A stretch of 64,000 nt of DNA from assembly GCA_023974075.1 (NCBI GenBank), contig CM043803.1:1-64000 (forward strand), read 5' to 3'. Below, in pieces: positions 1-11,540 of the stretch. The stretch comes from Chaenocephalus aceratus (lineage: Eukaryota; Chordata; Actinopteri; Perciformes; Channichthyidae). How positions within the stretch are numbered: position 1 is the first letter of the stretch; each line of letters opens with the position of its first letter. A program made the translations under genes and the position numbers. Below the pieces are notes generated by a model that was not told where the DNA came from, made no database searches, and saw only the letters and a list, made by a program, of their open reading frames with translations.

Positions 1-685
1 TGTAATTAATAAACGGATCTTAGAAGCGTTAGCACAAGCTGATTGGTTGTAAGTTGTGTACAATAGAACGATAAGGTAAAAGATTAGGTAGGTTTATTCT
101 TCAACACATGTAATATACTTTGCAATTTCGCCTTGTGTGTTTCTTTGCATCGCCAGCTTTATTATCCTTTACTTGACAACTAAACCGTTTTTAAGATTAA
201 AAAGCTATTACATCGGCAAAGTAAACATATGATGCATGTGTGTATGGATATTTACTGCGAAGTTTTTCTGACTGTGCAAGATCTATCTTGTTAATAAATA
301 AACTAAAAATGCCTAAAAAACGAGATTGTCTTTATAAACCAAGACACTTTAAAGAAACTCAAGGGCTTTATATGTGCCCGTTTATGTGCCCTGATATCAA
401 TCATGACATTGCTTCATGCTCTCGAGTGCTTTTCATTAATGTTTGATACATAATCCATTTATAATAATACTAATAATAATCAATGTTTACTAATTTTCTT
501 TGGTGCTTTGTTCTTCAAACAGATGGCGTCTGCTTTCCCCCCTTAATTTCACGGCTTTTTCTAATCAGTACATTATTTTATTATTCATTGTTTTCAATGC
601 TTTTTCCACTCGTGATAAACCGTAAAAACGCAACGGAGATGTTTTGTTTAAAGGGGGCGGAGCAACATTCGCCTGCAGACGTTCC

Positions 686-970
686 ATGACGGAGGAGTTA
701 AGGAGCGCAGCAGCTCTCACGCGCAGTTCTCACGCGCATCAAAGCCAATGCGTTCTAGAATGCTGGCTCATAGGACGTCATCACTTTAGTTTGCAAATAG
801 AACCCAAAAGCAGACACTTGAGCACTTATGTTCAGACCTTCACAAGGAGAGCCCAGAGAGAAATAGTTCTGCAGAGATTCTACCAGATTGCACTTAACAT
901 GTATCACCAATCACTGGACATTGAAATGGAAAGCAGCGAACCCAGCAGCCAATCCAACACCGACTACAGC
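686..970 (+). other. Candidate coding exon in array unit 1 (unrecognised)
   Basis: An open frame starts at the ATG of 686 (MTEELRSAAAL...) and runs 95 codons to TDYS, followed directly by a good splice donor, AGC|GTAAGC at 971. A pyrimidine-rich acceptor ending TTTCAG lies at about 1102, and a second possible acceptor (TTTCAAG in short units, TTTCCAG in long units) at about 1240. I do not recognise the protein: it is polar, with a basic middle and a Ser/Glu-rich end. An 11-12 nt tandem duplication (CTCACGCGCAGTT) keeps the frame open here; it is absent from units 3 and 4, whose frame breaks early. It may be a first coding exon of an unknown gene, or chance openness in repeat DNA. Confidence 0.3.
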
Positions 971-1289
971 GTAAGCAATCTAGTCTCAATCTCTCACACA
1001 CAAGGGAAAAGGTGACTCCTTAGGTTCATGTTTTCATTTTTGATGAAATAGCCTTTGAAATGCATACGATAAATGCTGGTCTCTCTCTGTGCAATATTTC
1101 AGATTGACTACAGACATGGTTTGCGACTTTTGCAAGCATCACTAAATCATTCTGGCACATTTTGAACTTGTGTACAACATGTGTTAAAGTCTCATCCTCT
1201 TTGGCATGACTTTTAAAACCTGATTTGTTTTATTTCAAGATTCCTTCAGACAAAATGGGAGAACTGATGTGCAGCCATTTGGATATATG

Positions 1290-2128
1290 CCGATGTTAAC
1301 AGCTGTGAGTGTGCATGGACCAGTGACTCTGTAAGCAGCAGCCTGTCCTCTGGGTGGGATTGAGCGAGCTGCGAGCTGCTGCTGCTCTCTCTTCCTCCCT
1401 GTGCACAGCACTTTCACCCAGCTTTCACGCACTCAGTCCTGGGTAAGAAGCCATGTGCATCACCCTGGATCTCTGCCTGTGTGCCTGTGAGTGTGGGACC
1501 CTGCTTACAGCAGTGACTCTGCTGCCGTACATTTCACGAGTATACTCAAATGCGGATGAAATGGCGGCGCATGTATATGCTGCGGCTTTTGGACTCGCCA
1601 GTTTCGGCAAATTAGTTATTATTTGCACACGTTTATCTTTACTCTGTTCGCCCGAACATCTGTTCTAACCCACTGTACAGCAGACAAGACCTTCTGGACA
1701 TTGGGTTACATGTCGGACCACTGGATATCCCCATTAACGCTCCCGACGACATCATCAGGCTAGCAACGGGTTCACCGGGTTTGTTTACTTTGCCTCCCCG
1801 GACAAGGAGGCTCCGTAGACCGCGAAGAGGTCGCAGGCAAAAGCGAGGCTGTAGAGAAGGCGCTCGTGAGAAGCTAACCCAGGCTCCGCACCGCGCCCCT
1901 CTCCCCAGCCTTCTCCTTGCAAATGTGCGGTCTCTGGTGAACAACATGGACTATCTACTACGACTGTGGATTATAAACAACAAACGGATTACGGACACAA
2001 CCATTCTGATCTTCACAGAGTCATGGCTGCACGAGGGCGTTCCTGATAGCGCAATCGCGTTACTAGGCCTTCACTGCACCCGTTCGGACAGAACAGCTGA
2101 CTGTGGTAAGATGCGCGGAGGAGGACTG
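1290..2128 (+). mobile_element. LINE 5' fragment with endonuclease start, unit 1
   Basis: The frame in the second half encodes LLLANVRSLVNN, then FTESWLHEGVPDSAI and CTRSDRTA...MRGGGL. These match the N-terminal part of the apurinic-type endonuclease of CR1/L2-group LINEs (LANVRS and TETWL-like motifs). The coding match stops abruptly at base 2128. The copy at 18385-19454 carries on past this point (GLC followed by continuing endonuclease), so the unit holds only the LINE 5' end. The left boundary is approximate. Confidence 0.8.
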
Positions 2129-3336
2129 CTATTAGGATACCAACTAATGTAAACAGAGACAAAAATCAATCTCCCTTTACGTTAGGCTCCCTTCCTCTGC
2201 TCAGACTTGTTGAAACTATTTTGTTAATTTATGTATGCTTAGTGTGGACGTTGTAACAGTATAACTGTGTTGTTTGTCTAAGTCCATGTCCATATTCTGA
2301 GGTGTTGTACTTAATAAATACTTGTGATATTTACGAGCATCTGGTTTTTTCATGTTAAATATATATAGACGGATGTTATCTCTCAATAAGCACATCATTC
2401 TAAAACTCAATGTTGTGTTTTTTTGCACAGAATATGCCGTCAATTAACACTTAGTTGAGTGCATATTACATTTTCTTTACATATACAAGCTTATACACAA
2501 TACTAAATATGCGGCTCTTTATCGTCTGGTTTAAAAAAGCTTGCATACAGCAGGACAGAAAGTGACACATAATGTACAAGTAGACTGAATTTATATTAAA
2601 TATAGGATGAATCTTTTTGCATTTGCCACAACAGCAGCTGGAAAGCTTTTGTGTAATTAATAAACGGATCTTAGAAGCGTTAGCACAAAGCTGATTGGTT
2701 GTAAGTTGTGTACAATAGAACGATAAGGTAAAAGATTAGGTAGGTTTATTCTTCAACACATGTAATATACTTTGCAATTTCGCCTTGTGTGTTTCTTTGC
2801 ATCGCCAGCTTTATTATCCTTTACTTGACAACTAAACCGTTTTTAAGATTAAAAAGCTATTACATCGGCAAAGTAAACATATGATGCATGTGTGTATGGA
2901 TATTTACTGCGAAGTTTTTCTGACTGTGCAAGATCTATCTTGTTAATAAATAAACTAAAAATGCCTAAAAAACGAGATTGTCTTTATAAACCAAGACACT
3001 TTAAAGAAACTCAAGGGCTTTATATGTGCCCGTTTATGTGCCCTGATATCAATCATGACATTGCTTCATGCTCTCGAGTGCTTTTCATTAATGTTTTGAT
3101 ACATAATCCATTTATAATAATACTAATAATAATCAATGTTTACTAATTTCTTTGGTGCTTTGTTCTTCAAACAGATGGCGTCTGCTTTCCCCCCTTAATT
3201 TCACGGCTTTTTCTAATCAGTACATTATTTTATTATTCATTGTTTTCAATGCTTTTCCACTCGTGATAAACCGTAAAAACGCAACGGAGATGTTTTGTTT
3301 AAAGGGGGCGGAGCAACATTCGCCTGCAGACGTTCC

Positions 3337-3621
3337 ATGACGGAGGAGTTAAGGAGCGCAGCAGCTCTCACGCGCAGTTCTCACGCGCATCAAAGCCAAT
3401 GCGTTCTAGAATGCTGGCTCATAGGACGTCATCACTTTAGTTTGCAAATAGAACCCAAAAGCAGACACTTGAGCACTTATGTTCAGACCTTCACAAGGAG
3501 AGCCCAGAGAGAAATAGTTCTGCAGAGATTCTACCAGATTGCACTTAACATGTATCACCAATCACTGGACATTGAAATGGAAAGCAGCGAACCCAGCAGC
3601 CAATCCAACACCGACTACAGC
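3337..3621 (+). other. Candidate coding exon in array unit 2 (unrecognised)
   Basis: This is the unit 2 copy of the 95-codon open segment, with the same ATG, the same end at TDYS and the same AGC|GTAAGC donor. I see no difference from unit 1 in the open frame. Two identical copies say more about recent duplication than about selection. Confidence 0.3.
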
Positions 3622-3941
3622 GTAAGCAATCTAGTCTCAATCTCTCACACACAAGGGAAAAGGTGACTCCTTAGGTTCATGTTTTCATTTTTGATGAAAT
3701 AGCCTTTGAAATGCATACGATAAATGCTGGTCTCTCTCTGTGCAATATTTCAGATTGACTACAGACATGGTTTGCGACTTTTGCAAGCATCACTAAATCA
3801 TTCTGGCACATTTTGAACTTGTGTACAACATGTGTTAAAGTCTCATCCTCTTTGGCATGACTTTTAAAACCTGATTTGTTTTATTTCAAGATTCCTTCAG
3901 ACAAAATGGGAGAACTGATGTGCAGCCATTTGGATATATGC

Positions 3942-4781
3942 CGATGTTAACAGCTGTGAGTGTGCATGGACCAGTGACTCTGTAAGCAGCAGCCTGTCCT
4001 CTGGGTGGGATTGAGCGAGCTGCGAGCTGCTGCTGCTCTCTCTTCCTCCCTGTGCACAGCACTTTCACCCAGCTTTCACACACTCAGTCCTGGGTAAGAA
4101 AGCCATGTGCATCACCCTGGATCTCTGCCTGTGTGCCTGTGAGTGTGGGACCCTGCTTACAGCAGTGACTCTGCTGCCGTACATTTCACGAGTATACTCA
4201 AATGCGGATGAAATGGCGGCGCATGTATATGCTGCGGCTTTTGGACTCGCCAGTTTCGGCAAATTAGTTATTATTTGCACACGTTTATCTTTACTCTGTT
4301 CGCCCAGAACATCTGTTCTAACCCACTGTACAGCAGACAAGACCTTCTGGACATTGGGTTACATGTCGGACCACTGGATATCCCCATTAACGCTCCCGAC
4401 GACATCATCAGGCTAGCAACGGGTTCACCGGGTTTGTTTACTTTGCCTCCCCGGACAAGGAGGCTCCGTAGACCGCGAAGAGGTCGCAGGCAAAAGCGAG
4501 GCTGTAGAGAAGGCGCTCGTGAGAAGCTAACCCAGGCTCCGCACCGCGCCCCTCTCCCCAGCCTTCTCCTTGCAAATGTGCGGTCTCTGGTGAACAACAT
4601 GGACTATCTACTACGACTGTGGATTATAAACAACAAACGGATTACGGACACAACCATTCTGATCTTCACAGAGTCATGGCTGCACGAGGGCGTTCCTGAT
4701 AGCGCAATCGCGTTACTAGGCCTTCACTGCACCCGTTCGGACAGAACAGCTGACTGTGGTAAGATGCGCGGAGGAGGACTG
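3942..4781 (+). mobile_element. LINE 5' fragment with endonuclease start, unit 2
   Basis: This is the same LINE 5' fragment as in unit 1, ending at the same internal breakpoint (GGAGGAGGACTG). A continuous frame from about 4275 covers the basic stretch RRLRRPRRGRRQKRGC and the start of the endonuclease domain. No reverse transcriptase part is present. Confidence 0.8.
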
Positions 4782-6533
4782 CTATTAGGATACCAACTAA
4801 TGTAAACAGAGACAAAAATCAATCTCCCTTTACGTTAGGCTCCCTTCCTCTGCTCAGACTTGTTGAAACTATTTTGTTAATTTATGTATGCTTAGTGTGG
4901 ACGTTGTAACAGTATAACTGTGTTGTTTGTCTAAGTCCATGTCCATATTCTGAGGTGTTGTACTTAATAAATACTTGTGATATTTACGAGCATCTGGTTT
5001 TTTCATGTTAAATATATATAGACGGATGTTATCTCTCAATAAGCACATCATTCTAAAACTCAATGTTGTGTTTTTTTGCACAGAATATGCCGTCAATTAA
5101 CACTTAGTTGAGTGCATATTACATTTTCTTTACATATACAAGCTTATACACAATACTAAATATGCGGCTCTTTATCGTCTGGTTTAAAAAAGCTTGCATA
5201 CAGCAGGACAGAAAGTGACACATAATGTACAAGTAGACTGAATTTATATTAAATATAGGATGAATCTTTTTGCATTTGCCACAACAGCAGCTGGAAAGCT
5301 TTTGTGTAATTAATAAACGGATCTTAGAAGCGTTAGCACAAAGCTGATTGGTTGTAAGTTGTGTACAATAGAACGATAAGGTAAAAGATTAGGTAGGTTT
5401 ATTCTTCAACACATGTAATATACTTTGCAATTTCGCCTTGTGTGTTTCTTTGCATCGCCAGCTTTATTATCCTTTACTTGACAACTAAACCGTTTTTAAG
5501 ATTAAAAGCTATTACATCGGCAAAGTAAACATATGATGCATGTGTGTATGGATATTTACTGCGAAGTTTTTCTGACTGTGCAAGATCTATCTTGTTAATA
5601 AATAAACTAAAAATGCCTAAAAAACGAGATTGTCTTTATAAACCAAGACACTTTAAAGAAACTCAAGGGCTTTATATGTGCCCGTTTATGTGCCCTGATA
5701 TCAATCATGACATTGCTTCATGCTCTCGAGTGCTTTTCATTAATGTTTTGATACATAATCCATTTATAATAATACTAATAATAATCAATGTTTACTAATT
5801 TCTTTGGTGCTTTGTTCTTCAAACAGATGGCGTCTGCTTTCCCCCCTTAATTTCACGGCTTTTTCTAATCAGTACATTATTTTATTATTCATTGTTTTCA
5901 ATGCTTTTCCACTCGTGATAAACCGTAAAAACGCAACGGAGATGTTTTGTTTAAAGGGGGCGGAGCAACATTCGCCTGCAGACGTTCCATGACGGAGGAG
6001 TTAAGGAGCGCAGCAGCTCTCACGCGCATCACAGCCAATGCGTTCTAGAATGCTGGCTCATAGGACGTCATCACTTTAGTTTGCAAATAGAACCCAAAAG
6101 CAGACACCTGAGCACTTATGTTCAGACCTTCACAAGGAGAGCCCAGAGAGAAATAGTTCTGCAGAGATTCTACCAGATTGCACTTAACATGTATCACCAA
6201 TCACTGGACATTGAAATGGAAAGCAGCGAACCCAGCAGCCAATCCAACACCGACTACAGCGTAAGCAATCTAGTCTCAATCTCTCACACACAAGGGAAAA
6301 GGTGACTCCTTTATTAGGTTCATGTTTTCATTTTTGATGAAATAGCCTTTGAAATGCATACGATAAATGCTGGTCTCTCTCTGTGCAATATTTCAGATTG
6401 ACTACAGACATGGTGTGCGACTTTTGCAAGCATCACTAAATCATTCTGGCACATTTTGAACTTGTGTACAACATGTGTTAAAGTCTCATCCTCTTTGGCA
6501 TGACTTTTAAAACCTGATTTGTTTTATTTCCAG

Positions 6534-6642
6534 ATTCCTTCAGACGAAATGGGAGAACTGATGTGCAGCCATTTGGATATATGCCGATGTTAACACCAGA
6601 CACATTCCAACCCACAATCAGGTCATTCCTCAATGACTGCAC

Positions 6643-6730
<88 letters not shown>

Positions 6731-7040
6731 GTAACACGTTTAAAGTCATCAAGCAAATAAGCTCAGACCTGCAGCGTAAACATCTCTGTTTTGCTAAAAC
6801 ATTACTTGTCTTTTTCTCACAGGAGTTGGCAGTTGCTATCAGATGGCAACATTGACTCAGACGCCGTCATTCTTCTTACAAGGATGTGTGTCAGGAGATC
6901 ACAGATATACGCTCACCATCCTGATCACGGAAGTAACTTTACCTCAGGTTAACAAGTGGATGGACTGGGTGGAGGAGGACAACCACAACAACGCCAGCAT
7001 CACGGCCTCCTTCCCATCGTCAGTCAGCAGCCACTCTTAA
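6534..7040 (+). other. Candidate two-exon 3' coding part in array unit 3 (unrecognised)
   Basis: An acceptor (TTTATTTCCAG) precedes 6534. A frame then runs through 6534-6644 (contains PFGYMPML) to a donor at the start of the GT repeat. A second acceptor (TTTTTCTCACAG) precedes 6823, and the frame continues in matching phase to a TAA at 7038-7040. The last exon would encode 73 residues, including MATLTQTPSFFLQGCVSG and WMDWVEEDNHNN. The phases fit (111 nt, then 218 nt). No known family is recognised. How it joins the upstream candidate exon is unclear, because the first donor is in a different phase. Confidence 0.3.
6645..6728 (+). repeat. (GT)n microsatellite, unit 3
   Basis: An uninterrupted GT run of about 42 repeats begins at a possible splice donor. 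The homologous run in unit 4 is shorter; units 1 and 2 lack it because the region is deleted. Confidence 0.98.
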
Positions 7041-7531
7041 AGTACATTTCAGTGAGCTGCGATCCTACTTTAAAGACTTTGAATCCTAACTCTTTCCATG
7101 TTTGTTTTTCTGCTGAGCCTAGGGTTTATACGCAAAGGACTCGTACTTATGACAGAGTGACAGAAGACGATGTTCTGAGGGTGAAACAATCATCATTCTG
7201 TATATAAATAGGTTTGGCAATATCATGAACATTTCCTTTTAAATTGGGGTCCACGAAGCTGACACAAGATGATACCCGCCGCAGATAAGCACTCACCTCG
7301 GACTACAATCCTCAATGCATAGCAGTTTTAATGGCACGCCCCCATTGTCTTTTGTATTCAGTCTTACCAGGGGCACGGACTTCTGACCGGTGTTCCCTCT
7401 TGGTTTAGTCCGTGGGGGAGTGCTTAAGTGTGGGTACACAGGTTCGCCTGGTGCACAAGGTTATGGAGGTGGGGGTCTTGCTGGTGCTCAAGTGTCCATA
7501 CACGTCACCCCATATTCACAACACTTTTACC

Positions 7532-7731
7532 CGCCTTAAGAGACACTATTTTGGGGTACCATTTATCCATTTTCACCCCTTTTGTCTGGTTCTTCCAAAA
7601 GTTCACTTTTTCTGACTCTGGAGGAATGTAACGGGAGTTGTCAGGGGACTCTACCCGCCTTAAGAGACACTATTTTGGGGTACAATTTATCCATTTTCAC
7701 CCCTTTTTTCTGGTTCTTCCAAAAGTTCACT
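7532..7731 (+). repeat. Local direct duplication of about 80 bp in unit 3
   Basis: The segment starting CCGCCTTAAGAGACACTATT and running to TTCCAAAAGTTCACTT occurs twice (about 7532-7608 and 7651-7731), separated by about 42 bp. The copies differ at only a few bases. Confidence 0.85.
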
Positions 7732-7779
7732 TAGACTTGTTCTGACCCATGTAGCCTACATCACCCTGGATCTCTGCCT

Positions 7780-8554
7780 GTGAGTGTGGTGGGACCAGTG
7801 ACTCTGTAAGCAGCAGCCTGTCCTCTGGGTGGGATTGAGCGAGCTGCGAGCTGCGAGCTGCTGCTCTCTCTTCCTCCCTGTGCACAGCACTTTCACCCAG
7901 CTTTCACACACTCAGTCCTGGGTAAGAAAGCCATGTGCATCACCCTGGATCTCTGCCTGTGTGCCTGTGAGTGTGGGACCCTGCTTACAGCAGTGACTCT
8001 GCTGCCGTACCTTTCACGAGTAGTCAAATGCGGATGAAATGGCGGCGCATGTATATGCTGCGGCTTTTGGACTCGCCAGTTTCGGCAAATTAGTTATTAT
8101 TTGCACACGTTTATCTTTACTCTGTTCGCCCAGAACATCTGTTCTAACCCACTGTACAGCAGACAAGACCTTCTGGACATTGGGTTACATGTCGGACCAC
8201 TGGATATCCCCATTAACGCTCCCGACGACATCATCAGGCTAGCAACGGGTTCACCGGGTTTGTTTACTTTGCCTCCCCGGACAAGGAGGCTCCGTAGACC
8301 GCGAAGAGGTCGCAGGCAAAAGCGAGGCTGTAGAGAAGGCGCTCGTGAGAAGCTAACCCAGGCTCCGCACCGCGCCCCTCTCCCCAGCCTTCTCCTTGCA
8401 AATGTGCGGTCTCTGGTGAACAACATGGACTATCTACTACGACTGTGGATTATAAACAACAAACGGATTACGGACACAACCATTCTGATCTTCACAGAGT
8501 CATGGCTGCACGAGGGCGTTCCTGATAGCGCAATCGCGTTACTAGGCCTTCACT
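7780..8554 (+). mobile_element. LINE 5' fragment, unit 3, left piece
   Basis: The same LINE 5' fragment, interrupted within the endonuclease frame (after GLH) by the fold-back element at 8555. The remainder resumes at 11479 with the duplicated target CCTTCACT and ends at about 11540 at the shared breakpoint. Confidence 0.8.
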
Positions 8555-9196
8555 CAACCTGATCTCACCAGAATGCGTGACTCCACCACGACTCCTTAAC
8601 ACCACAATGCGTGGTGGAGTCACGAACTTTGTTACATTTGCGTGTCGGCACCACGCAAACAACCCCAATGTAAAGTGAATGAGGCTCCTTTGTCGTGGTG
8701 CACACACGCATTTCTACAACGTGCATTGTGTGTAATGCAACTGTTATTTTTATTAAATTAGTTAGTTTTTAAGGAAGGCCAGAGCTTCAGCTGTGTCAAA
8801 TAGATTGTTCCCTTCAGTTAACGTTATTTAAAAGATAATGATCATGTCCCCTGTATTGTATTACGAGCGTCCATTCCCATTGGATAACGGAGAATTTTAC
8901 ACCCGGAAGTAAGTAGCCTATTCTCCTTACTGTCGATTGATTTTACAGTGATATCTGCACTACTCATCGACTAAAAAACACCAAATTGTCCTTGTTAATT
9001 ACACAACATTGATTTGTTTGAATTGTGTACAATGCTTTTGTATTTTCCCCCTTCGATTCGAAGAAACAAATATATTTTCGGAGTTTTTGGACGGCAGAAG
9101 ACACTACACTACCCAGAATCCTCAGCTATCGTTTGGGACTACACCATGTGCTTAGCTTGACAAACCCCGTGATCAGTCCTCAACCTCTGTGATTGG
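8555..9196 (+). repeat. Left terminal inverted repeat of fold-back element
   Basis: The left arm pairs with 10858-11478 read in reverse. Near its tip is a nested perfect 15-bp inverted repeat, CGTGACTCCACCACG at 8576-8590 and its complement at 8610-8624. Confidence 0.88.
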
Positions 9197-9292
9197 ATGC
9201 GCGACGTTTACACAGAGCGTCCAAAAGGACTTTGAAATGGAATGAAACCCATCGACGGCACACTAATCAAAACAGGAATCGAACGTGTCCTA

Positions 9293-9317
9293 CCCCCCCC
9301 CCCCCCCCCCCCCCCCC
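9293..9317 (+). repeat. Poly-C run (25 C)
   Basis: An uninterrupted homopolymer of 25 cytosines lies just inside the left arm of the fold-back element. Its length is likely to be unreliable in any assembly. Confidence 0.95.
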
Positions 9318-9485
9318 TTAGGTCACAGGCTCCTCCAACAGTGCTACGCAATAAAACAGATACACAGAAAAAATAGCGAAATAGTGCAATAAGAGTCTAT
9401 ATACAAGTGATTGGAATATGATATATTAGATAAATAATTTCTAAGTAGCAGCCAGATGAATGTTATTTCTAAGTTCAGGTGTTTA

Positions 9486-9640
9486 ATAGTCTTCTGGCCT
9501 GTGGGATGAAGCTGTCTCTGTGTCTGGTGGTTTTAGTCCGGATGCTGCGGTACCGCCTGCCAGACTGCAGCAGACCGAACCGTTTGTGGCTGGGGTGAAG
9601 GGGGTCTTTTATAATCCTGAGGGCTTTCTTTAAGGTTAAC
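9486..9640 (+). repeat. Common teleost interspersed repeat fragment nested in the fold-back element
   Basis: The stretch GATGAAGCTGTCTCTGTGTC, then GATGCTGCGGTACCGCCTGC and TTTTATAATCCTGAGGGC, resembles a repeat I know to be widespread in fish genomes. It occupies the centre of the fold-back element, so it is a nested or captured copy. Confidence 0.6.
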
Positions 9641-10857
9641 CTGGTATTTTTAATCCACTACATTTATTTTAGTTACTTTACAGATTTGGATTAATGATGT
9701 GAAATATAAACAACCCTTAAATCAGACTTTAGTTACACCTGAATGAAATTCAGTGAAGGTGATTGTCAAGTGCCAACAATCAGGCGAGATATTTGATAGT
9801 TGGTGCTTGAGAAGACTAAATATTTATCTGCAGATCCGTTTAAAGCATATTCATTACTCGTTATTCTCTAATAGTTCATTAAAGACTGTATATAATTGCT
9901 ATTTTGCACATCCCTTTCAAGATTTTCTAAGGTTTATTGACATATCATATACACAACAGTGTAGTTATGCAATGAATGAACAACTTGGGTCACAGGTTCA
10001 TCAACAGTGCATTACAAGACATCTATCAATGTGTGTATACTTCCACCATTACACTGTCGTATTCTGCACATTTCTTTAATTAAAGCCTTATTAGTTAGCA
10101 CATCCTCCTATCAGGCACTAAACTGTTTTACTCTAGATATCATTTGAGTATCTTCTTGATATTTTCTATTCTATATTTATATAATTGACCTTCTACTTTC
10201 CCACTATTTTGTATGTACTCTTAATATTTGAATGTTTTCATAAAATATAACACATTCAAAAGTGCGTTACAAAAATGAAAGACATTAAGAAAAAGGCATT
10301 TTAAACAGTCATTAAAAAGCAACACAATCTTCCTGCATTGCAATTACTCTAAACGTGTAATAACGTGCTTTAACCAGTAGGTGGTTTGGGTTAAAAGCAT
10401 AGGTTAAAAGGCTGTCAAGTTTACAGTGTTAACAAAATAAAATATACTGCTGTTTCCGGTTTAGTTTACGACGAATATTATTTTGTTATTGTTTTGATAT
10501 TTGTAACACAAAAGCGATGGAAAAAACCCATAGCAACCAAAAAAAGATGGTCTTAACATGACCCAGTTGTCTAGTAGTTAATAAAAAACAATAATATCAA
10601 AACAAAATATTACTACTAACTTTATTGTGAAATTAAAACAGAACGGTAAAAGAATAGTTTCCGGTGTATTCTGATGCCCGATCTCTGTAGATAAATAAAG
10701 AACTAAGACAGATGTGTAATATTTAATGCAGCCAAACCATTTATTACAATGCATTCATGTGATGACTATCAAAGAGTAAAGCAAGCACTGCTGAATAAAG
10801 TATGATTTTCTCTTTTACGAAACGTTTTTTTTCATATGGAATGCAGTTGGAGGTCAA

Positions 10858-11478
10858 CCAATCAAAGAACTTGAGGACTGATCACGGGGTTCATGGTGTA
10901 GTCCCAAACGATAGCTGAGGATTCTGGGTAGTGTAGTGTCTTCTGCCGTCCAAAAACTCCGAACAAATATTTGTTTCTCCGAATCGAAGGGGGAAAATAC
11001 AAAAGCATTGCACACAATTCAAACCAATCAATGTTGTGTAATTAACAAGGACAATTTGGTGTTTTTTAGTCGATGAGTAGTGCAGATATCACTGTAAAAT
11101 CAATCGACAGTAAGGAGAATAGGCTACTTACTTCCGGGTGTAAAATTCTCCGTTATCCAATGGGAATGGACGCTTGTAATACAAGACATGATCATTATCT
11201 TTTAAATAACGTTAACTAAAGGGAACAATCTATTTGACACAGCTGAAGCTCTGGCCTTCCTTAAAAACAAACTAATTTAATAAAATTAACAGTTGCATTA
11301 CACACAATGCACGTTGTAGAAATGCGTGTGTGCACCACGACAAAGGAGCCTCATTCACTTTACATTGGGGTTGTTTGCGTGGTGCCGACACGCAAATGTA
11401 ACAAAGTTCGTGACTCCACCACGCATTGTGGTGTTAAGGAGTCGTGGTGGAGTCACGCATTCTGGTGAGATCAGGTTG
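10858..11478 (-). repeat. Right terminal inverted repeat of fold-back element
   Basis: This is the reverse-complement copy of the left arm. It includes the same nested 15-bp stem near the tip, and it lacks a short insertion found in the left arm near 9150. Confidence 0.88.
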
Positions 11479-11540
11479 CCTTCACTGCACCCGTTCGGAC
11501 AGAACAGCTGACTGTGGTAAGATGCGCGGAGGAGGACTGC
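11479..11540 (+). mobile_element. LINE 5' fragment, unit 3, right piece
   Basis: The endonuclease frame resumes after the fold-back insertion (CTRSDRTADCGKMRGGGL) and ends at the same breakpoint as in units 1 and 2. Confidence 0.75.

Larger units (their letters stand above)
1..2651 (+). repeat. Tandem array unit 1 (short form, about 2.65 kb)
   Basis: This is the first of four direct copies; the sequence at base 1 recurs at 2652, 5305 and 13902. By eye it differs from unit 2 at only about seven or eight places, mostly single-base length changes in homopolymers (for example AC-AAG versus AC-AAAG near base 46, and CGCCCGAAC versus CGCCCAGAAC near 1653). It contains an AT-rich left part, a CpG-bearing block around 640-780, an open frame of about 95 codons (686-970), a LINE 5' fragment (about 1290-2128) and an AT-rich right part. 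Compared with units 3 and 4 it lacks about 1.2 kb after base 1300. The left edge of the array is outside the window. Confidence 0.93.
2652..5304 (+). repeat. Tandem array unit 2 (short form)
   Basis: This unit is nearly identical to unit 1 along its whole length and shares the same internal deletion joint after GATGTTAACA (about 3950), where sequence retained in units 3 and 4 is missing. Sharing of the joint shows that units 1 and 2 descend from one deleted unit that was then duplicated as DNA. Confidence 0.93.
8555..11478. mobile_element. Fold-back DNA transposon with long terminal inverted repeats, no transposase
   Basis: The element starts CAACCTGATCTCACCAGAAT and ends with its exact reverse complement. 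It is flanked by an 8-bp direct repeat CCTTCACT (8547-8554 and 11479-11486), present once in the uninterrupted units. The inverted arms are about 640 bp (8555-9196) and 620 bp (10858-11478), with high identity and a few indels. The centre (about 1.66 kb) has no convincing coding region and includes a C run and other fish repeats. An 8-bp duplication with CA...TG ends is compatible with hAT or P-like transposases, but the family is not determined. It probably moved using enzyme supplied in trans. Confidence 0.88.

Noticed and set aside
483..689. 68- to 84-codon frames in the AT-rich left part of each array unit
   Set aside because: They are short, differ between units through single-base indels, and show no splice or family support.
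6478..6756. Open frame rich in Thr-His repeats
   Set aside because: It is the complement of the GT microsatellite and not a gene.
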